Below, in pieces: positions 36,352-45,264 of a stretch of 64,000 bases of DNA. Under the pieces are notes generated by a model, which saw only the letters and a program-made list of their open reading frames with translations, was not told the DNA's origin and did not search any database. Position 1 is the first letter of the stretch, and each line of letters starts with the position of its first letter. The stretch covers positions 158,408-222,407 of the forward strand of contig NZ_LMFV01000045.1 of NCBI RefSeq assembly GCF_001427285.1. The letters are read 5' to 3'. This DNA is from Mesorhizobium sp. Root552. GTDB lineage: Bacteria; Pseudomonadota; Alphaproteobacteria; Rhizobiales; Rhizobiaceae. The position numbers were made by a program, and so were the translations under genes.

Positions 36352-37200
36352 TCAATCATCGAAACGCATCTCCGAAAGCAGCTGCGCAAAGGCTGCTGCC
36401 TCATGTGCATTGATCTCGGCGGCACGGATCAGATTGTCGAAATGGCTGGTCAGCGTGCGGATCGGCTGGATGGCATTGAGCACGAGATACATGTCGCCGA
36501 CATAAATGGCAGCCCGATAAGGGCCGAAGATCGTGTAGGGAATGGAATAGCGCATACGGCCGTCATAAAGGAACAGCCGGAAGGTCGGGTAGAGGTCGTC
36601 CAGCAGCGCCGACATATGCAGCAATTGCTCGCGCCTGTCGGCTTCGGCAAAACCGTCCCATACACCGAGACCGCGGGCGAAAATCTCCAGCGTATGTCGC
36701 GGCATGCAGACTTCCATGTCGGTCTCAGGCCGCCTGTTGTAGTCAATGCGATATTGCGTTTCGCCGGCCTGTGCACGCCTGCTTTTGTTGGTGATGCCCG
36801 CCTCATATTCGACAAGCGCCTCAGTGCGCAAAAGGTCAGGAATGCCTGCGGGTACATAGCGGATTTTGGACCCTGCCGCTTCCGCATGCCATTTCGCCAG
36901 CAGCGTGCGGTCGAAACCGCCGGCGGCCTCCTCGATCTCCAGGCTTTCCCGAATTTCGCCCGTTACGCCCTCGTCCTGGCTCAAACCCAGCAACCAGTCG
37001 AGTGAAACCTTGAACTCCGCCGCCATGTTGAGCAGCGTCTCCGCACGCGGCAATCGTGTCGATGCGCCGGAAAGCAGTTGGGACAGGGCCGAACGGTCAA
37101 TGCCCACCGCTGTCGCGAATGCGGATTGGTTCAGGTCCGATCTTGTCAGGAGCAGTTTGAGGCGCTCCCGAAACAGATTTGAGAGATCGCGCTTGTCCAT
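36352..37200 (-). CDS. XRE-family transcriptional regulator
   Basis: 282 residues. The first 75 form a helix-turn-helix of Cro/CI type (NQSAFATAVGIDRSALSQLLSG). The remaining 200 residues are a sensor-like region I cannot name; it contains IPDLLRTEALVEYEAG and an aromatic-rich segment. It lies upstream of the BHMT-type gene on the same strand and diverges from the fatty acid desaturase. It may control either. No direct evidence links it to the palindromic sites. Confidence 0.8.
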   Translation of the reverse strand: MDKRDLSNLFRERLKLLLTRSDLNQSAFATAVGIDRSALSQLLSGASTRLPRAETLLNMAAEFKVSLDWLLGLSQDEGVTGEIRESLEIEEAAGGFDRTLLAKWHAEAAGSKIRYVPAGIPDLLRTEALVEYEAGITNKSRRAQAGETQYRIDYNRRPETDMEVCMPRHTLEIFARGLGVWDGFAEADRREQLLHMSALLDDLYPTFRLFLYDGRMRYSIPYTIFGPYRAAIYVGDMYLVLNAIQPIRTLTSHFDNLIRAAEINAHEAAAFAQLLSEMRFDD

Positions 37201-37424
37201 CGAAATCTACCCTGAAAAGGAGGAAAAATTTCTGCCTCAGTGCCCAACACCGGTACATAGGCGTAAATGAATCCTTAAAAGTGTTTACTTTCTACAACTA
37301 TTGAGGCTTTTTATGCGCAATCGCAACACCTTGTGCGCATTATCGCATTGTGACCACAACAGACTACTGACACTATGCTGTCAGGAATCGCTCGAGATTC
37401 CGGCGCCGGGGCGGGGCCAGGGAT

Positions 37425-38435
37425 ATGGTGAAAAGAACAGGTAGAGCAGAGCGTTTACCGGCCATTGAGTGGCCTACGGTGTTTCTGGCCTTGTTCTGTT
37501 ACGGAACGTGGCTGATCGCCGGTCTGCTGATCTGGAACGCATATCCGGTGCTGGCGCTTGCAGTTCTGGCCTTCACCGTGGCGCTGCAATCCTCGCTGGT
37601 CCATGAAATCCTGCACGGCCATCCCACTCGAAACGCGCTGGTGAACGAGGCCTTTGTGTTTCTGCCCATCGGCCTGGTCTGGCCGTTCCGGCGGTTCAAG
37701 ACGCTGCATTTGCGTCATCATGCCGACGAGCGGTTGACCGATCCGTTTGACGATCCGGAAAGCTACTACCAGGCGCTTTGGATGCACGAGGAAATGCCTG
37801 CCGCGATGAAGGCATTGCTAAAGGTCAACAACACCATGATCGGGCGTTTCTTTCTCGGCCCTTGGCTGGCTGCGATCGGGTTCTTCATCGATGACGCAAA
37901 GCAGGTGCTGGCCGGAGACAAGGCGATCCGTAAGGCTTGGCTCCTGCATGGCGCCGGCCTTGCGATCGTATTGCCGATAATCCAGTTCGGATTCGGTATT
38001 CCACTCTGGCTTTATGTCTTGGTGCCCATGTGGATCGGCCAGTCGCTGATTTCGATCCGCACCTTTGCCGAACACCAGTGGTCGGAACACCCCGAAGGCC
38101 GCACGGTGATCGTTGAGCGTTCGCCGCTCGCCTTCCTGTTCCTGAACAACAACCTGCACTTTGTTCATCACAAACAGCCGACCGTCGCCTGGTATCGCCT
38201 GCCGACACTATTCCAGGCACGTCGCGAGGAATGGCTCGCCGCGAACAAGGGCTACGTCTACCCGAACTATTGGGCGCTGTTGAAAGCCTACGCCTTCAAG
38301 GCCAAGGAGCCGGTAGTGCATCCGGTTCTGTGCCGTTCGCCGGAACAGGGCAGGGCTTTCGTGCCGCGCGTGCGGACCCGCAATCTCAACGGTTTCGGTA
38401 CGGCTCCAGTGCCTGCCGAGCCTCCGAAAGAGTAA
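37425..38435 (+). CDS. membrane fatty acid desaturase
   Basis: 336 residues with four to five membrane helices. Three histidine boxes bind the di-iron centre: HEILHGH (60-66), HLRHH (95-99) and HFVHH near residue 248. This is the membrane desaturase/hydroxylase superfamily (crtW/fatty acid type). Substrate unknown. It diverges from the XRE regulator, with 224 bases between the starts, which could be its controller. Confidence 0.85.
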   Translation: MVKRTGRAERLPAIEWPTVFLALFCYGTWLIAGLLIWNAYPVLALAVLAFTVALQSSLVHEILHGHPTRNALVNEAFVFLPIGLVWPFRRFKTLHLRHHADERLTDPFDDPESYYQALWMHEEMPAAMKALLKVNNTMIGRFFLGPWLAAIGFFIDDAKQVLAGDKAIRKAWLLHGAGLAIVLPIIQFGFGIPLWLYVLVPMWIGQSLISIRTFAEHQWSEHPEGRTVIVERSPLAFLFLNNNLHFVHHKQPTVAWYRLPTLFQARREEWLAANKGYVYPNYWALLKAYAFKAKEPVVHPVLCRSPEQGRAFVPRVRTRNLNGFGTAPVPAEPPKE

Positions 38436-38509
38436 CAAGGCTCTAACGGAAGCGCTTGCCTGCACGACGTGCTAGACTGGTCTTCTTCATCAATTGGATT
38501 TGACGCGGC

Positions 38510-39331
38510 ATGCGCGACCTGATTGCAGCCTTGCCGATGTATGACTGGCCCGAACTCAGGGCCGAAACGGATGGTTTGTGGGCGCATTTAAGGGATGCTT
38601 TGCGCGCACGTGGCATAGACGCTCCGGAGCAGCTGTCACGCTGCAACGCCGATTTGTCGCCGGTATCGAGCGGCATCAGAAATTCCATTGGTAAGATCAT
38701 TGCGCCAGATCCGGCGACGCTGGTGCGGGAGGATTTCGATCTGCCTGTACTGTGGCGGCATCCGGCCCTTCTTGTGGCGCAGACCTGCTGGGGGCCGATG
38801 GAATTCGGCCTGGCTGACGATGTGCAAGTGGTTGGGCAATCGAGATACGATGGGATTGAAGGCGGCGAAGGGGAGTTTTACTCAAGCGCTATCGTGATGC
38901 GCCGTGGCGTGATCGGGCATGTGCCAGCCCCGACTGGCGGTTGTCCACTCGTTCCGGCCGATGCCTTGCGTGGGAAGCGTTTCGCCTACAACGATGGCGA
39001 GTCCATGTCTGGAATCAATGGGCTGAAGCGCGACCTTGAAGCTATGGGCGAAAGCCTGTCGTTGTTCGCAACCTGCGAAGAGAGCGGCGGACACCGCTTC
39101 TCGGTCCGCGCAGTCGCTGAGGGCCGTGCAGATGTCGCGGCGATCGATTGTCTCAGCTGGGTACTCGCACAACGCTTCGAATCCGCGGCGGCCGAGCTTG
39201 AGGTGGTTGGCTGGACTGCGCGACGCAAGGGCCTGCCCTTCATCACCTCTCTTTCGACGCCGCCCGGCGCTGTCGCAGCGCTCAAGGAGGTTTTGTCAAA
39301 ACAACTACCTGCGGTGATCAACCTCGGCTAG
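38510..39331 (+). CDS. PhnD/SsuA-type substrate-binding protein without signal peptide
   Basis: 273 residues resembling the PhnD/phosphonate-sulfonate-binding family (ALPMYDWPELRAETDGLW, RYDGIEGGEGEFYSSAIVMRRG, RFAYNDGESMSG). No signal peptide or lipobox is present and no permease or ATPase gene is adjacent. It could be cytosolic and act as a sensor. Its stop codon overlaps the stop of the convergent DddP gene by three bases (CTAG arrangement). Confidence 0.75.
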   Translation: MRDLIAALPMYDWPELRAETDGLWAHLRDALRARGIDAPEQLSRCNADLSPVSSGIRNSIGKIIAPDPATLVREDFDLPVLWRHPALLVAQTCWGPMEFGLADDVQVVGQSRYDGIEGGEGEFYSSAIVMRRGVIGHVPAPTGGCPLVPADALRGKRFAYNDGESMSGINGLKRDLEAMGESLSLFATCEESGGHRFSVRAVAEGRADVAAIDCLSWVLAQRFESAAAELEVVGWTARRKGLPFITSLSTPPGAVAALKEVLSKQLPAVINLG

Positions 39332-40689
39332 CCGGCCAGAAGCGCCTGTTCCAGAGGGTAGGTCGAGAGTTGTTCGTTGCCAGTCTCGGTGATCAGCACC
39401 TGTTCCTCGATCTTGACGCCCTCGCGGCCTCCCAGCCGGCCGATATAGCTCTCGACGCAAAGCACCATGCCGGGCTCCAGCACGCCGTCCGGCGTATCGT
39501 CGGTCCAGTCCGCGGCGTGCGGCAGCGTTGGATATTCATCAGCGAGACCGACGCCATGATAGAGGACGCCGTAGCGGGTCGGGAAGCAATCGGCTGGTGG
39601 CACTTTGGAGCGCACGGAAAGATCGCGAAACGAGATGCTGGGTTGCATGAGGTCGAGATTGTAGGCGATCTGTTCAGCCGCGATGCGGTAGAGATCGCGC
39701 TGCTCGTTCGTTGGTCGCCTGTCGCCGCAGAGCCAGGTGCGCGAAAGGTCGGCACAGAAGCCATATGGTCCAATGAGATCGGTATCGAAGGCGACGAGAT
39801 CGCCATCCTCGATCACGCGCGAGGAGCATTCCTGAAACCACGGATTGGTGCGCGGGCCGGATGACAAAAGCCGGGTTTCAATCCATTCGCCGCCGCGTGC
39901 GATGTTGCCACGGTGCAGTTCCGCCCAAAGCTCGTTTTCGGAAATACCAGGCTTCAGTGCCGTGTGCATTTCTTTCATGGCCGCTTCGCAGGCGACAATG
40001 GCGCGGCGCATGGCCAGCAATTCATCCGGCGATTTGATAAGGCGGGCATTTTCCATCACTGCCTCGCCGCTATGCACGTCAATCTCCAGCCGCTCGAGCT
40101 CCGCAAGCCCTTCCGGATTGATATGGTCGATGGCGATGCGACGATTGCCGCCGCCATGTTCGCGCACAAGATCGACGATACCTGATGCCCAGCGACGAAC
40201 CTTCTTGTCGGTGAGCTCGCCGCTATAGAGATACATCCATGAAACGGCTGGGCGAACCTCGTCGACCACGCCGGAATGGTCGGACAAGTGTTCGCACGAG
40301 AAATAGTCGAACAGGACCACCGGTCCCTCGGTGGCGACAAAGCAGTGGCGTGTCGGATTGTGCGCCACCCACAACTGCATGTTGGTGGAGTCAGTGGCGT
40401 AGCGGATGTTGACCGGGTCATAGAGCAGGACGCCGGCGAGATCGCGCTTGCGCAGTTCAGCCCGGATGCGATCAAGACGGTAGCGGCGCATCATCGGCAA
40501 ATCCGGAGCAGCAATGCCTGACGCTGCCCATTCGGATTGCGCCAGTGCACCATAGCCGAGGACATGCTGGTTCAGCCCAGCCGCCTTCTCGCGGGATTGA
40601 CGGCGAAGCGCCTCCAGATCGTCCGCCGAGCCGGGCTCGAACGGCAAGATCTTTCGGTGGCGGCCAAAATTGCCTTTAGGCGTGTCCAT
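39328..40689 (-). CDS. dddP: DddP-type DMSP lyase (M24 metallopeptidase family)
   Basis: 453 residues of the M24 'pita-bread' fold. Several segments match DddP as I recall it: IRYATDSTNMQLW (95-107), GGEWIETRLLSSGPRTNPWF and LEPGMVLCVE. The iron ligands of the Ruegeria enzyme (D295, D297, D307, H371, E406, E421) fall at D302, D304, D314, H378, E413 and E428, all shifted by exactly 7. The proposed catalytic D377 is D384. DddP cleaves dimethylsulfoniopropionate to dimethyl sulfide and acrylate. The gene starts 20 bases after the FAD/GcvT gene on the same strand, so they form an operon. Activity is inferred; related creatinase/prolidase members differ at D384. Confidence 0.75.
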   Translation of the reverse strand: MDTPKGNFGRHRKILPFEPGSADDLEALRRQSREKAAGLNQHVLGYGALAQSEWAASGIAAPDLPMMRRYRLDRIRAELRKRDLAGVLLYDPVNIRYATDSTNMQLWVAHNPTRHCFVATEGPVVLFDYFSCEHLSDHSGVVDEVRPAVSWMYLYSGELTDKKVRRWASGIVDLVREHGGGNRRIAIDHINPEGLAELERLEIDVHSGEAVMENARLIKSPDELLAMRRAIVACEAAMKEMHTALKPGISENELWAELHRGNIARGGEWIETRLLSSGPRTNPWFQECSSRVIEDGDLVAFDTDLIGPYGFCADLSRTWLCGDRRPTNEQRDLYRIAAEQIAYNLDLMQPSISFRDLSVRSKVPPADCFPTRYGVLYHGVGLADEYPTLPHAADWTDDTPDGVLEPGMVLCVESYIGRLGGREGVKIEEQVLITETGNEQLSTYPLEQALLAG

Positions 40690-40709
40690 CACAGCACCAG
40701 CCCCGGTGC

Positions 40710-43280
40710 TCAGTTGCGCATTTTCTCGCCACTTGGATCGAACAGAGGTTCGACGTTGATGTGCGCTGGGCGTCGGTGCCCAAGGATTTCGATCTCGAAC
40801 AACCCTTTGCTCTCGTTTTCGGCAAGCGCCGCCGGCACGTAGCCCTGCGCCATCGACTTGCCGACATAGTGAGCGTAGCCGCCAGAGGTGACCCAGCCGA
40901 CCACGCGCCATTCACCGTCGACGATGCCCCGAATAGCCGATGCACCTTTGGCAGCCGTTGATCCGCGAACTTCCTTGCCAGCGTCATCGAAACGCGGCGC
41001 GCCGTAGCCGTGCGGTTTTTCCACCGTGCCGAAATCGGCCGAAACCTTGGCCCAAATCGGCTCGTCGCCCATCACGTCGGCATCGCCGGCATCGACAATG
41101 AAGGAGGCGCGCCGCAGCTTCGGGCTTGCCTGATGTTCTTTTGCCGCTGCCTCGCGGCCGATGAAATCGTTCTTCTCAAGCTTGATGAAGCGGTCCATGC
41201 CGCCTTCGAACGGTCCGTAAATCGGCCTGAGCTCGCGGAACCAGGTGGGGAAGTTCTTCTCCAGACGCATGGAAAGCAGCGCGCGCATGCCGAAATCGAC
41301 AATGCCGAATTCTTCACCAGCTTCCTTGATCGCTTTGTAGACCAAGCGTTGATAGGCCGGTTGCATCCAGATTTCGTAGCCAAGATCGCCCGTATAGGTG
41401 ATGCGATTGACCATGCAAGGCGCGCCGTCCACTGCCATTTCACGGAAATCCATGAAACGGAAAGCCTTGGACGACACGTCGATGTCCGCCAGTTTCTGCA
41501 ACAATTCCTGCGATTTGGGACCTGCAATGGAGAGTCCCACCAATGTCTGGTCGAAACGATGGATGCGGACGCTGCCGTCCTTTGGCAAATGCTTGCCGAA
41601 CCAGCGCATGTGGTATCTGGCCGCCGCGGACGAGCCCCAGATCATGAAGCGTTCTTCGCCGGCCTTGGCGATGGTGAAGTCGCCGATCAACTTGCCTAAT
41701 TCGTTCAGCATCGGCGTCAGCACGATGCGGCCGGTTTTCGGCATGCGATTGGTCATCAGGCGATTGAGGAAGTCTTCGGCGCTCGTACCGCTCACTTCGT
41801 ACTTGGCAAAGTTGGCGATTTCGGTCACGCCGACACGCTCGCGTGTTGCCCGCACCTCTTTGCCGATATGCTCGAAATCGTTGGAACGATGGAAAGACAC
41901 GATGTCCTTGGGTTCGGTGCCTTTGGGTGCAAACCACAATGGGGTTTCCAAGCCCCAACTATCGCCCATCACGGCGTTGTTGGCGACCATTGTGTCGTAG
42001 AGCGGTGTTGTCTGTGCTGGTCGCGCGGCTGGCAGTTCTTCATTGGGGAAGCGGATGGAGAAGCGACGGGAGTAATTCTCGCGCACCTTGGCGTTGGTGT
42101 AGCGCAACGTTGCCCATTCGCCGAAGCGCGCGACATCCATGCCCCACACGTCGAAGCCGGGATCGCCGTTCACCATCCAGTTGGAGAGCGCCAGGCCAAC
42201 GCCGCCGCCTTGGCTGAAACCTGCCATCACTGCGCAGGCGCACCAGAAATTGGTAAGGCCGGGCACCGGTCCGACGAGCGGGTTGCCGTCTGGTGCGAAG
42301 GTGAAGGGTCCGTTGATGATCTGCTTGATGCCGGCCTTTTCAATGCCGGGGAAATGCTTGAAGCCCACTTCCAATGAGGGCGCTATGCGATCGATGTCGG
42401 GCTGAAGCAACTCATGCCCGAAATCCCAAGGCGTGTTGACCGGCGACCACGGCTTGCATGCCTTCTCATAGGTGCCGAGCAGCACCCCATTGCGCTCCTG
42501 GCGCGTGTAGATTTCGCCTTTGAAGTCGAGAACGCCGACCATTTCGCGCCCGGTTGCCTTGTTGAACGCCTCCACTTCGGGCATCGGTTCGGTGAGAAGG
42601 TACATGTGTTCCATGGCCAAGAGCGGCAGTTCGATGCCTACCATGCGGCCAACTTCGCGCGCCCAAAGGCCGCCGCAGTTCACGACATGCTCGGCCTTCA
42701 CCGTGCCCTGTTCGGTCACCACGTTCCAGGTGCCGTCGGGTTCCTGCGTCAACTCCGTGACGCGGTTGCGCAAGACGATCTCTGCGCCCAGTTTCTTGGC
42801 GGCCTTGGAATAGGCGATGGTGGTGCCGGAAGGGTCGAGATGGCCCTCCACCGGGTCCCACATTGCACCGACGAAGTTCGTTTCGTCCATCAGCGGGAAC
42901 ATTGCCTTGGCTTCAGACGGCGTAATCAGTTCGGTGTCCATGCCCAGATAGCGGCCCTTGGCATGGGCCAAGCGCAGGAAGTCCATGCGCTCCGGCGTGT
43001 CGGCCATCATCACGCCGCCGGTCAGGTGCAGCGAACAGGATTGGCCGGAAAGCTCCTCGATCTCCTTATAGAGCTGCACCGTATAGGCTTGCAGCTTGGC
43101 GACGTTAGGATCGCCGTTCAGCGTATGGAATCCGCCCGCTGCGTGCCACGACGATCCGGAGGTCAACTCAGAGCGCTCGATCAGCATAATGTCTGTCCAG
43201 CCGGCTTTGGCCAGATGGTAGAGAACCGAGCAGCCGACGACGCCGCCGCCAATGACAACCGCTTTTGCGTGAGATTTCAT
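40710..43280 (-). CDS. FAD-dependent oxidoreductase fused to GcvT domain (dimethylglycine dehydrogenase-like), paralogue 2
   Basis: 856 residues, same architecture as the enzyme at 11.2 kb. The FAD motif VVIGGGVVGCSVLYHL (8-23) and the canonical SGSSWHAAGGFH are intact, with H46 as the usual covalent FAD site. The C-terminal half is the GcvT/H4folate domain ending in ATCH-type region. It should oxidise an N-methyl (or related) compound and load H4folate. Its operon with dddP raises the question of a methylated sulfonium or amine substrate, but the sequence does not settle it. No good Shine-Dalgarno is visible. Confidence 0.85.
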   Translation of the reverse strand: MKSHAKAVVIGGGVVGCSVLYHLAKAGWTDIMLIERSELTSGSSWHAAGGFHTLNGDPNVAKLQAYTVQLYKEIEELSGQSCSLHLTGGVMMADTPERMDFLRLAHAKGRYLGMDTELITPSEAKAMFPLMDETNFVGAMWDPVEGHLDPSGTTIAYSKAAKKLGAEIVLRNRVTELTQEPDGTWNVVTEQGTVKAEHVVNCGGLWAREVGRMVGIELPLLAMEHMYLLTEPMPEVEAFNKATGREMVGVLDFKGEIYTRQERNGVLLGTYEKACKPWSPVNTPWDFGHELLQPDIDRIAPSLEVGFKHFPGIEKAGIKQIINGPFTFAPDGNPLVGPVPGLTNFWCACAVMAGFSQGGGVGLALSNWMVNGDPGFDVWGMDVARFGEWATLRYTNAKVRENYSRRFSIRFPNEELPAARPAQTTPLYDTMVANNAVMGDSWGLETPLWFAPKGTEPKDIVSFHRSNDFEHIGKEVRATRERVGVTEIANFAKYEVSGTSAEDFLNRLMTNRMPKTGRIVLTPMLNELGKLIGDFTIAKAGEERFMIWGSSAAARYHMRWFGKHLPKDGSVRIHRFDQTLVGLSIAGPKSQELLQKLADIDVSSKAFRFMDFREMAVDGAPCMVNRITYTGDLGYEIWMQPAYQRLVYKAIKEAGEEFGIVDFGMRALLSMRLEKNFPTWFRELRPIYGPFEGGMDRFIKLEKNDFIGREAAAKEHQASPKLRRASFIVDAGDADVMGDEPIWAKVSADFGTVEKPHGYGAPRFDDAGKEVRGSTAAKGASAIRGIVDGEWRVVGWVTSGGYAHYVGKSMAQGYVPAALAENESKGLFEIEILGHRRPAHINVEPLFDPSGEKMRN

Positions 43281-43351
43281 GTGGAAGGATCCGAATACTT
43301 TGAAATTGAGTAAGGAGAGACGTGGCTCGGGGGTATATCCGACCCGGAATT

Positions 43352-44917
43352 CTAGAAATCCGTAGGCGCGCCGCCCTCAGCCTTGCGCTTGGCGACGAAG
43401 GCATCAAGTTCCTCGCGAATTGCGGGGTCCATATACGGCTCTTCGTAGCTGGCCAGACGTTGCTTCCAAAGACGGTTTGCCCGGTCGATGGCCGTTGGCC
43501 GGCCTGCTTCGGCCCATGTTTCGTAGTTGCGCCAGTCGGAAATAATCGGCGAGTAGAAGGCTGTCTTGTAGCGCTCCTGCGTATGCGGTGTACCAAAGAA
43601 GTGCCCGCCGGGGCCAACCGCGCGGATGGCATCGACGCCAAGCGCATCTTCCGACAAATCGAGCGGGGTGAGAAATTCAGCGACCATCTGCAAAAGATCG
43701 ATGTCCAGCATGGTCTTTTCGTAGGAACAGCTAAGGCCGCCCTCCAGCCAGCCGGCTGCGTGCTTGATGAAGTTGCCGCCGCTCTGGATGCAGCCCCATA
43801 GGGAAAACACGCTTTCATAGGCTGCTTGTGCATCGACGGTATTCGCCGCGCAGACATTGGAAGTACGGTAGGGAATGTTGTAGCGGCGCGCGAGTTGCCC
43901 GCCCACAAGCTGCGCCTTCATATATTCCGGCGTGCCGAAGGCCGGCGCGCCTGACTTCATATCGACATTCGACGTGAAGCCGCCGTAACCGACAGGCGCT
44001 CCTTTTCTTACCATCTGGCTGAAGGCGATTGCCGCAAGCGCCTCGGCATTTTGCTGTACCAGCGCGCCTGCAACTGTGACCGGCGCCATCGCGCCCGCCA
44101 GCGTGAACGGCGTTACGACAACAAGTTGGCCGTGCGACGACATCTGGATGATGCCTTCCATCATGGGAATGTCGAGCTTCAGAGGCGAATTCGTGTTGAT
44201 GATGGTGAGCACGGATGGCTCCTGGACGAACTGTTCCATCGATACGCCGCGAGCGATGCGTGCGATTTCCATGCCATCCACGTTGCGTTCCTTGCCCAGC
44301 GAATAGCAGTGGAACACCTTGTCAGTGAGGGTCGCGAAATCGCGCAGGCATTCGAGGTGACGGATGGAAGGATGGATATCCACCGGTTCCACCGGGTAGC
44401 CGCCGGTCACATGCAAGATGTTGTGCATCTGGCCGAGCTTCACCAAGTTGCGGAAGTCCTGGTGATTACCAGGGCGGCGCCCACGATCGAGGTCTGAACA
44501 GTTCGGCGCGGATGCCATCTGGGCAAAGATCAGGTTGTTGCCGCCGAATTGCACATTGTGCTCGGGGTTGCGCGCATGCAGCGTGACCTCGGAGGGCACA
44601 GACGCAATGAATTCCAAAATCATGTCGGGGTCGAAGCGTACGCGCTGCGAGCCTTCGCTCACCTCTGCGCCGTTTTTCTTCATGATTTCACGCGCTTCGT
44701 CGTGCAGCACCTCCACGCCGATCTCCTCCAAGACACGAAGAGATGCGAGGTGAATCGACTCCAACTCGTCATCGGAGATCAGTTTGGTCGGCGGGAAAGG
44801 GATTTTGAGCTGGCGAAAGGGCTGCTGCTCGAAGCTTGCCGCCCCGCTGGCTCGTTTGCCTGCTCGGCCGCCTCGTCTTGCAGTTGCCGGTTCGGCAGGA
44901 TGTAGCGCGGCAGTCAT
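43352..44917 (-). CDS. MttB-family methyltransferase 2
   Basis: 521 residues from ATG 44917 with GAGGA 6 bases upstream. Residues 12-28 are a basic Arg/Gly/Ala tail (ARRGGRAGKRASG). The barrel follows (SLRVLEEIGVEVLHDEAREIM to PGGHFFGTPHTQERYKTAFYSP). No amber codon, so non-pyrrolysine. It is clearly different from the MttB at 27.2 kb (only partly alignable by eye), so different substrates are likely. It lies 71 bases upstream of the FAD/GcvT gene on the same strand, so methyltransferase, demethylase and dddP may be one transcript. Confidence 0.9.
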   Translation of the reverse strand: MTAALHPAEPATARRGGRAGKRASGAASFEQQPFRQLKIPFPPTKLISDDELESIHLASLRVLEEIGVEVLHDEAREIMKKNGAEVSEGSQRVRFDPDMILEFIASVPSEVTLHARNPEHNVQFGGNNLIFAQMASAPNCSDLDRGRRPGNHQDFRNLVKLGQMHNILHVTGGYPVEPVDIHPSIRHLECLRDFATLTDKVFHCYSLGKERNVDGMEIARIARGVSMEQFVQEPSVLTIINTNSPLKLDIPMMEGIIQMSSHGQLVVVTPFTLAGAMAPVTVAGALVQQNAEALAAIAFSQMVRKGAPVGYGGFTSNVDMKSGAPAFGTPEYMKAQLVGGQLARRYNIPYRTSNVCAANTVDAQAAYESVFSLWGCIQSGGNFIKHAAGWLEGGLSCSYEKTMLDIDLLQMVAEFLTPLDLSEDALGVDAIRAVGPGGHFFGTPHTQERYKTAFYSPIISDWRNYETWAEAGRPTAIDRANRLWKQRLASYEEPYMDPAIREELDAFVAKRKAEGGAPTDF

Positions 44918-45264
44918 GGCAGTCCTCATTGCATAAGCGATTGGGTCCATAATGGACCGGCTGTTGGATGGTTATTGCGGAGGCGGCGACTACTAGGGCG
45001 AACAAAGCGACATGGCTTTTGGCCCGCCTTGCGACTTTCTCACCGTGCTTGAATGCATCGGCACCTCTCGGCTACACTGGCTGCATGAGTGTGGTCAGCA
45101 TCCAGCCGGGCAAGCTCCTGATCGCCGCGACGCCCTCGTTGCGTACGCGTCATGCCGAGCTTTTGCGCCTGTGCGCCCGCATCGGCTACTCGCCGCCTTT
45201 CGAACTCTGACGATCCGCCCCGGCACAAGGCTGCCGGAACGATTTGAAGAGGAAAGGCCACGAA

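Noticed and set aside
45085..45210. 41-codon plus-strand frame upstream of the aminotransferase, beginning MSVVSIQPGKLLIA
   Set aside because: A weak YqgE-like look, but no ribosome site and too short to support.
44950..45264. Cobalamin or SAM riboswitch upstream of the MttB and aminotransferase genes
   Set aside because: No conserved riboswitch box or pseudoknot-like arrangement was recognised by eye; a covariance search would be needed.
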